Origin: an archaeon MnTg01
GTDB taxonomy: Archaea > Thermoproteota > Nitrososphaeria > Nitrososphaerales > Nitrosopumilaceae
Assembly (NCBI GenBank): GCA_008974855.1
Contig: BFAR01000107.1
Span: forward strand, 1 to 8,566
Direction of reading: 5' to 3'
DNA: 8,566 bases
The notes beneath the pieces were generated by a model. That model saw only the letters and a list, made by a program, of their open reading frames with translations, had not been told where the DNA came from and did no database searches. The position numbers and the translations under genes are program-made. Positions 4,294 to 8,566 of this stretch are shown in pieces. Positions within the stretch are counted from its first letter, which is position 1. Every line of letters starts with the position of its first letter.

Positions 4294-5028
4294 TTAACCT
4301 AATAACACCAATTCATTTAGAAGTGGAAAGTTAGCAATGTACGCTAATTGATTTGTAAAAACTAAAACTCCTAAAATAATGATCAAAGCTCCAATTATTA
4401 CAGAATAATACTTTAGATGTTTACTCATAGCTTGGATGACTCTTGTGGCTCGTGAGAAAAATACTCCCATTAAAATAAACGGAATTCCAAGACCCAAAGA
4501 ATATGCAAGTAATAAATAAAATGAAACGGCAGGGGTTGCAGCTGCTAAGGTGAGAATTGTTCCTAAAATAGGTCCTACACAAGGTGTCCAACCTGCTGCA
4601 AATGCTAAACCAAACAAAAATGATAAAGGATAACTTGCCTTTTCTCTTTTTGGGAAAAACTTCTTTTCAATATTCAGCGACCTAAATTTAGTTGTTAAAA
4701 GCAAAAAGATTCCAAAACCAATAATTATTATTCCGCCAATTTGGTTTAATCCAGAAATTAAATCACTTGATAATCCACCAAGTGTGCTGTTAATTATCAC
4801 TCCTAATGTTGAAAAAACTATTGAAAAACCTAATACGAAAAAAACTGTATTTAGAATAACATTAGTTCTGTTAATTGTGACTAATTTGGTGCCACTTTTT
4901 TGATTAAGATCCGAGAGGGTTGTTCCTGAGATATATGCCAAAAATGCCGGAATGATAGGTAATATGCAAGGCGCAACAAACGATCCTAGCCCTGCTAGCG
5001 CAGCTACGGCTAGAGTTACTTCTGACAT
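4294..5028 (-). CDS. ccdA: CcdA-type transmembrane electron transporter
   Basis: CcdA/DsbD-beta family protein of about 244-249 aa with six predicted membrane helices. It passes reducing equivalents from cytoplasmic thioredoxin to an extracytoplasmic thioredoxin. Numbered from the longer start, the two active cysteines are C26 in GSFVAPCILPIIPAFLAYISG and C155 in GWTPCVGPILG, both textbook positions with the flanking Pro residues. I chose the ATG at 5028 (starting MSEVTLAVAAL). The TATA-like TTAATTAAAA is centred about 24 nt before it, whereas the ATG at 5043 lies only about 8 nt from that box and would be left out of such a transcript. If another promoter is used, 5043 adds MSLYL. The gene is first in a two-gene operon with the DipZ-type thioredoxin. 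It is divergent from a 34-aa membrane protein. Confidence 0.92.
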   Translation of the reverse strand: MSEVTLAVAALAGLGSFVAPCILPIIPAFLAYISGTTLSDLNQKSGTKLVTINRTNVILNTVFFVLGFSIVFSTLGVIINSTLGGLSSDLISGLNQIGGIIIIGFGIFLLLTTKFRSLNIEKKFFPKREKASYPLSFLFGLAFAAGWTPCVGPILGTILTLAAATPAVSFYLLLAYSLGLGIPFILMGVFFSRATRVIQAMSKHLKYYSVIIGALIIILGVLVFTNQLAYIANFPLLNELVLLG

Positions 5029-5046
5029 GAGATAAAGTGACATTTT

Positions 5047-5056
5047 TTTTAATTAA
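5047..5056 (-). promoter_or_regulatory. TATA-like box of the ccdA operon
   Basis: TTAATTAAAA on the minus strand predicts a start near 5025, which supports leaderless translation from the ATG at 5028. Confidence 0.45.
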
Positions 5057-5090
5057 GGATTATTCCAAATCTGGCTCAATTTTCAATTCG

Positions 5091-5099
5091 TTTTTATCC
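5091..5099 (+). promoter_or_regulatory. TATA-like box of the 34-aa gene
   Basis: TTTTTATCC is centred about 27 nt before the GTG at 5122, consistent with a leaderless transcript. With the ccdA box it makes a divergent promoter pair about 45 bp apart. Confidence 0.4.
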
Positions 5100-5121
5100 A
5101 CGCTAGTATCGATTTTTAATT

Positions 5122-5226
5122 GTGAACAGACGTTTTATCATAGTTGGGATAGTTTTAGGGGCAGTTGTGACTATTGCATTTATTGTAGGGTCACCAATGT
5201 TTGGTGGATTTGATACACTTCGTTAA
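5122..5226 (+). CDS. 34-aa single-pass membrane micro-protein
   Basis: GTG to TAA gives 34 residues. A basic start MNRR is followed by one hydrophobic helix FIIVGIVLGAVVTIAFIVG (residues 5-23) and a short tail SPMFGGFDTLR. The positive-inside arrangement suggests an N-in, C-out topology or an uncleaved signal anchor. The GTG start is supported by the TATA-like box at the leaderless distance. The gene is divergent from ccdA and its stop is one base from the bioF stop, so it fills the gap between two operons exactly. The function is unknown. Confidence 0.5.
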   Translation: MNRRFIIVGIVLGAVVTIAFIVGSPMFGGFDTLR

Positions 5227-5227
5227 T

Positions 5228-6358
5228 CTATATAATTCCAAATTTTTTAGCAGATAATTCAAAAACCCTCAATGCATTTTCAATATGGTTTTTAGTAAGC
5301 CAAGCTGTTACTGAGATCCTTATTCTTGCCTTGTTTTTTGGTACTGTAGGGTATCTGATTGGTAGTGCATAAACTCCTTTTTTAAATAAATATTTTCCAA
5401 ACTCTAGTGCCGCTTTTTCTTTTCCAATAATTAATGGTATTATATGGGTTGATGAATCAAAATTATATCCAATTTGTTTTAATCCTAAAGTTAATAATGC
5501 TACGTTTCTCCAAAGTTTTTTCCTTTGTTTTTCTCTGTCTGAATTTAATTTTTTTAATGAATATTCTACAAGAAATGAAGGCAATGCAGAAGTATAGATA
5601 AAGGATTTGGATCTATTTATTAAAAATTCAATAATATTTTTTTGTGTAGCCACATATCCTCCAAAAGAACCTAGTCCTTTACTAAGGCTACTTACATAAA
5701 GATCAATTTTCTTTGTTACCCCAAAGTGATTTGGCGTTCCTTTCCCATCTTTTCCTACGGTGAAATCTCCATGTGCATCATCTAATATTGTAATTGCATC
5801 TTTTTTTTCTGCGATTTCTACTATTTCTTTTAGATTCGCATAATCTCCATCCATACTAAATATCCCTTCAGAAATAACAAATTTTCGTTTATGATGTTGG
5901 TTAAGTTTTGATGATAAATCGTTAATGTCATTATGTTTATAGATAGAAATTTTGGCACCAGTAAGCTTGCATGCTTCTATGATGCTTGCATGGTTTAATT
6001 CATCACTTAAAATTAAATCGTTTTTTTCAATAATGGTAGATATTACTCCAACATTTGCCATGTAACCTGTAGGAAAAATCAATGAACCCTCTTGAGATTT
6101 ATGCTTTGCAAGTTTTTTTTCTAAAATTTGAAATGAAATGTCATTTCCACCTACAAGTCTTGAACTAGATTGTATTTGTCTTGATACTGTATCTGAAATA
6201 CTAATTCCCAAGTAATCATTTGAGCAGAAATTTACAAGTTTTTTATTTTTGATTTTGATAAAAGCCCCATTGACCTGCCCAAATCGTATTTCGCGATATA
6301 GGTTTTGCTTCTTAATGCTTTCTAATTTATTATTGACAAAAGTCAGCTTAGGCTTCAA
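5228..6358 (-). CDS. bioF: 8-amino-7-oxononanoate synthase
   Basis: The 376-aa PLP enzyme of the alpha-oxoamine synthase family condenses pimeloyl-CoA (or pimeloyl-ACP) with L-alanine to give 8-amino-7-oxononanoate, in the cytoplasm. Landmarks are NFCSNDYLGIS (43-53), GTGxG-like substrate region SRLVGGNDISFQILEKKL (66-83), LIFPTGYMANVG (93-104), SDELNHASIIEA with H123 stacking on PLP, LDDAHGDFTVG with D193 and H196, and the Schiff-base lysine K227 in SSLSKGLGSFGG. The length is close to E. coli BioF (384 aa). The start is TTG, placed 11 bp inside the end of bioB. The first aligned family residues (KLESIKKQNLYRE) follow shortly after, and no ATG is available. It is translated with bioB in one operon, probably by coupling. 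The usual SGTHxxH segment reads GGNDISF here, so the acyl donor preference may differ. Confidence 0.93.
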   Translation of the reverse strand: MKPKLTFVNNKLESIKKQNLYREIRFGQVNGAFIKIKNKKLVNFCSNDYLGISISDTVSRQIQSSSRLVGGNDISFQILEKKLAKHKSQEGSLIFPTGYMANVGVISTIIEKNDLILSDELNHASIIEACKLTGAKISIYKHNDINDLSSKLNQHHKRKFVISEGIFSMDGDYANLKEIVEIAEKKDAITILDDAHGDFTVGKDGKGTPNHFGVTKKIDLYVSSLSKGLGSFGGYVATQKNIIEFLINRSKSFIYTSALPSFLVEYSLKKLNSDREKQRKKLWRNVALLTLGLKQIGYNFDSSTHIIPLIIGKEKAALEFGKYLFKKGVYALPIRYPTVPKNKARIRISVTAWLTKNHIENALRVFELSAKKFGII

Positions 6359-7328
6359 GATGGATCTTTCTAATCATTTCTAGGTCCTTTTTCATTTCAT
6401 TTCCACTTAAAGTCAAATATCCAGCACTAATTATCCCATTAGCACCGCTTAGTAAAAGTGCCTCACCATCATCTTCCAAATTTACTTCTCGTCCACCGGA
6501 AATTTTGATTATTGAATCTGGTAAAAGAAATCTAATTACTGCAAAAGTTCTAAGAATTTCATCAATGGGTAGAGGAGTTTGTAATTCTAACGGAGTTCCC
6601 GGTACTGGTACAAGTAAATTGATAGTTATTTCTTCTGGATTTAATTTTGAAAGATCTAAAATTAATTCTAATCTTTGTTCTCGCGTTTCACCCATCCCGA
6701 TAATTCCTCCTGTACAAAGCTCAAGTCCAGCATCTCTTGCAATCTTTAAGGTGTCGATTCTATCTTGATAGGTGTGTGTAGTACAAATTTCAGGAAATTT
6801 AGATCTTGATGTTTCTAAATTATGATTATATCTTCTAACCCCTAATTTTTTTAGTTTCATTGCTTGTTTTGGCGTAAGAAATCCAAGACTACACTCCACA
6901 CTTATTGCGACTTTATTATTAATCTCCTTAATTATCTCACAAACTTTTTCAAAATCTGAGTCAGTTGGTTCTCTCCAAGCTGCAACCAAACAATATGATT
7001 GTGCTCCTTCATTTTTTGCTTTTCTTGCTTGTTTTACTACCTCTTCTTTAGAAAGTAATTGATAATCCCTAACATTGGTATTAAAAAAAGCAGATTGACC
7101 ACAAAATGAACAATCCTCACTACAATAATTTTTTTTAATATTAGATAATTGTTCAACATCTATCCTATCTCCTTGAAATTTTCTGGTAATTTTATTTGCG
7201 CAATTTGAAAGAGTTTTTAGTTCTGATTTTTGAATATTTAGTAATTTTTCAGCATCATGTGCTACAAGTGGTTGTTTTATGAAAACTTTGTTTTGACAAT
7301 CTAGAATAAACTGATGATCTGAAATCAT
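6348..7328 (-). CDS. bioB: Biotin synthase
   Basis: This 326-aa radical-SAM enzyme inserts sulphur into dethiobiotin to form biotin. The 4Fe-4S/SAM ligands are C69, C73 and C76 in YCSEDCSFCGQSA. The second, sacrificial 2Fe-2S cluster has its full set: C113 (SYCLVAAW), C145 (VECSLGF), C205 (LELCTGGIIGMGE) and R280 (ISGGREV), corresponding to E. coli C97, C128, C188 and R260. The YNHNLETS segment (167-174) and the C-terminal GANGIISAGYLT also match the family. The ATG is preceded at the leaderless distance by a TATA-like CTTAATTA. It is first in the bioB-bioF unit, overlapping bioF by 11 bp, and diverges from bioA across a BirA-like operator. All catalytic residues are present, so it is likely active. 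Confidence 0.96.
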   Translation of the reverse strand: MISDHQFILDCQNKVFIKQPLVAHDAEKLLNIQKSELKTLSNCANKITRKFQGDRIDVEQLSNIKKNYCSEDCSFCGQSAFFNTNVRDYQLLSKEEVVKQARKAKNEGAQSYCLVAAWREPTDSDFEKVCEIIKEINNKVAISVECSLGFLTPKQAMKLKKLGVRRYNHNLETSRSKFPEICTTHTYQDRIDTLKIARDAGLELCTGGIIGMGETREQRLELILDLSKLNPEEITINLLVPVPGTPLELQTPLPIDEILRTFAVIRFLLPDSIIKISGGREVNLEDDGEALLLSGANGIISAGYLTLSGNEMKKDLEMIRKIHLEA

Positions 7329-7350
7329 TAATTTTTAGGCAAAAAAGTAG

Positions 7351-7358
7351 TAATTAAG
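7351..7358 (-). promoter_or_regulatory. TATA-like box of bioB-bioF
   Basis: CTTAATTA on the minus strand is centred about 27 nt before the bioB ATG, so transcription would begin at or next to the start codon. The left half of the BirA-like site begins 10 bp upstream of this box, where TFB would bind. Confidence 0.45.
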
Positions 7359-7367
7359 ATTTTAGAA

Positions 7368-7400
7368 TTGTTAACCTTACTAGAGTATCAGGGTTTACCT
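7368..7400. promoter_or_regulatory. BirA-like biotin operator
   Basis: TTGTTAACC, a 15-base spacer, then GGTTTACCT. The known bacterial BirA operator is TTGT(A/T)AACC, a spacer of 14-16, then GGTT(A/T)ACAA. The left half matches exactly and the right half at seven of nine bases. It occupies the spacer between divergent bioB and bioA, as bioO does in E. coli, and sits between the two TATA-like boxes, touching the bioA box. A BirA/biotinyl-AMP repressor bound here could shut both promoters. That this host has a BirA with a DNA-binding domain is not shown in the window. Confidence 0.6.
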
Positions 7401-7409
7401 TTTTTATTA
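7400..7409 (+). promoter_or_regulatory. TATA-like box of bioA
   Basis: TTTTTTATTA predicts transcription starting near 7431, giving about a 9-nt leader to the ATG at 7440. Its first base is the last base of the BirA-like site. Confidence 0.4.
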
Positions 7410-7439
7410 CCAATGCACTTGCTACATTAGATACCAGAA

Positions 7440-8566
7440 ATGAAAAATCATAGCTTAGTTTGGCATCCTAACACTCAGATGAATGAATGGAATAATTTTG
7501 ATAAAATTGTAAAAGGTCAAGGGATGTGGTTAATTGATTCTAAAGGGAATCGGCTGTTAGATGGGGTTGCAAGTATGTGGTGTAATGTATGGGGTCACTC
7601 AAAAAAGGAGCTAATTAACGAAATTATCAAACAGTCCAAAAAAATTTCTCACTCTTCACTTTTTAATCTCACAAATGAACCTGCAGAACAACTTGCAAAA
7701 AAACTAGTGAAAATATCACCTAACATGAATCATGTATTTTATTCTGATAATGGTTCAACTGCAATGGAAATTTCTTTCAAAATTGCTTTACAATATTGGA
7801 AAAATCTTGGAATTAAAAACAAAAATAAATTTGCAACACTTGAAAATGGATATCATGGAGATACTTTTGGAGCAATGTCTGTTGGATATGTGCCACAATT
7901 TTTTTCAAAGTTTAAAGATCAGCTTTTTTCAACATTACAAATTCCAGTTCCAAATAACTATCGTGTCCCAACAGGATATTCATTTTCTGAATATCAAAAT
8001 TTTTGTTTAGAAAAAATTGAATCTTTATTTACAAACAATGAAAAAATTGCAGCCTTTGTGATGGAAAGCGGAGCTCAATTAGCAGGAGGCGTAATAATTT
8101 ATCCTCCTGGGTTTCAGAAAAAAATCAGCAAATTATGTAAAAAATTTGATGTTCTTTTAATTTTAGACGAAATAGCAACAGGTTTTGGCAGATTAGGTAG
8201 TCTAATACAATACAAATCTCAAGTTAGTGTCCCAGATATTGTTGCATATGGTAAAATGCTTACTGGTGGTTATCTTACATTAGGAGCTACATTGTCATCA
8301 AAAAAAATCTATAATACATTTTTAGGAGAATTTAATGAAATGAAACATCTTTTTCATGGTCATACGTTTACTGGTAATCCTATTGCAACAGCAGTAGCGA
8401 ATGAAAATTTAAAACTTTATGAAAAAACTAAATTAATCCAAAAAATTCAAAATACTTCTAAAATTTTTGAAAAACGAAAATCAGATTTTTATCAATGTGA
8501 TCTAGTTGGAGATGTGAGAAATAAAGGAATGTTAATGGGAATCGAGTTGGTAAAAAATAAAAAGAA
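7440..8566 (+). CDS. bioA: Adenosylmethionine-8-amino-7-oxononanoate aminotransferase, 3' end cut by window
   Basis: This class-III PLP aminotransferase makes 7,8-diaminopelargonate, the step after BioF; 375 codons are present with no stop before the window ends. Landmarks in order are LVWHPNTQM (6-14, the BioA-typical start), LDGVASMWCNVWGH (40-53), FYSDNGSTAMEISFKIA (101-117, PLP phosphate Gly-Ser-Thr), ENGYHGDTFGAMSVG (133-147), LILDEIATGFGR with D243 for the PLP nitrogen, YGKMLTGGYL with Schiff-base K272, and FHGHTFTGNP. Spacing closely matches E. coli BioA (D245, K274), which has 429 aa, so roughly 50 residues are missing. The ATG at 7440 has an in-frame TAG three codons upstream, fixing the start. 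It diverges from bioB across the BirA-like site. The amino donor (SAM as in E. coli or lysine as in some Bacillus) cannot be told from these motifs. Confidence 0.95.
   Translation, partial: MKNHSLVWHPNTQMNEWNNFDKIVKGQGMWLIDSKGNRLLDGVASMWCNVWGHSKKELINEIIKQSKKISHSSLFNLTNEPAEQLAKKLVKISPNMNHVFYSDNGSTAMEISFKIALQYWKNLGIKNKNKFATLENGYHGDTFGAMSVGYVPQFFSKFKDQLFSTLQIPVPNNYRVPTGYSFSEYQNFCLEKIESLFTNNEKIAAFVMESGAQLAGGVIIYPPGFQKKISKLCKKFDVLLILDEIATGFGRLGSLIQYKSQVSVPDIVAYGKMLTGGYLTLGATLSSKKIYNTFLGEFNEMKHLFHGHTFTGNPIATAVANENLKLYEKTKLIQKIQNTSKIFEKRKSDFYQCDLVGDVRNKGMLMGIELVKNKK

Overview
The window is AT-rich archaeal chromosome, most likely from an ammonia-oxidising thaumarchaeon (Nitrososphaerota) of the Nitrosopumilus type. 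The clues are a CdvB/ESCRT-III-like division protein, an F420/FMN-binding PPOX-fold oxidoreductase, a short Lys/Arg-rich chromatin-like protein, TATA-like boxes about 23-28 nt upstream of several start codons (leaderless transcription), and frequent GTG/TTG starts. This assignment is inferred from gene content; no rRNA or other marker gene is present.

Positions 1-584 hold a 96-aa histone-H1/protamine-like protein with a hexapeptide A(K/R)RR(S/T)P repeat. It converges on a 38-aa single-pass membrane protein encoded on the minus strand. A spacer with a 32-bp perfect palindrome and a terminator-like hairpin follows. Positions 585-1572 carry two minus-strand genes: the PPOX oxidoreductase and a small protein with a PD-(D/E)XK nuclease-like signature. 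Positions 1573-1915 have no convincing coding sequence but contain three strong hairpins. On the minus strand the last of these ends in a T run, so the stretch may encode a structured ncRNA of about 220 nt.

Positions 1916-3072 hold a 39-aa membrane micro-protein, a basic protein of unknown function with a GTG start, and the CdvB paralogue, which converges on the basic protein with an 8-bp overlap. Positions 3168-5043 form a minus-strand operon, ccdA followed by a membrane-anchored thioredoxin with a DipZ-type C-terminal domain. Together they look like a split DipZ: CcdA carries electrons across the membrane to the extracytoplasmic CINC thioredoxin. A 34-aa membrane micro-protein is transcribed divergently from ccdA.

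Positions 5228-8566 are a biotin synthesis locus. bioB and bioF overlap by 11 bp on the minus strand, and bioA (cut by the window end) is divergent on the plus strand. The 111-bp bioB/bioA spacer holds a sequence very like the bacterial BirA operator, TTGTTAACC-N15-GGTTTACCT, lying between the two TATA-like boxes. That suggests biotin-responsive repression of both arms. bioD is not in the window and may lie beyond bioA.
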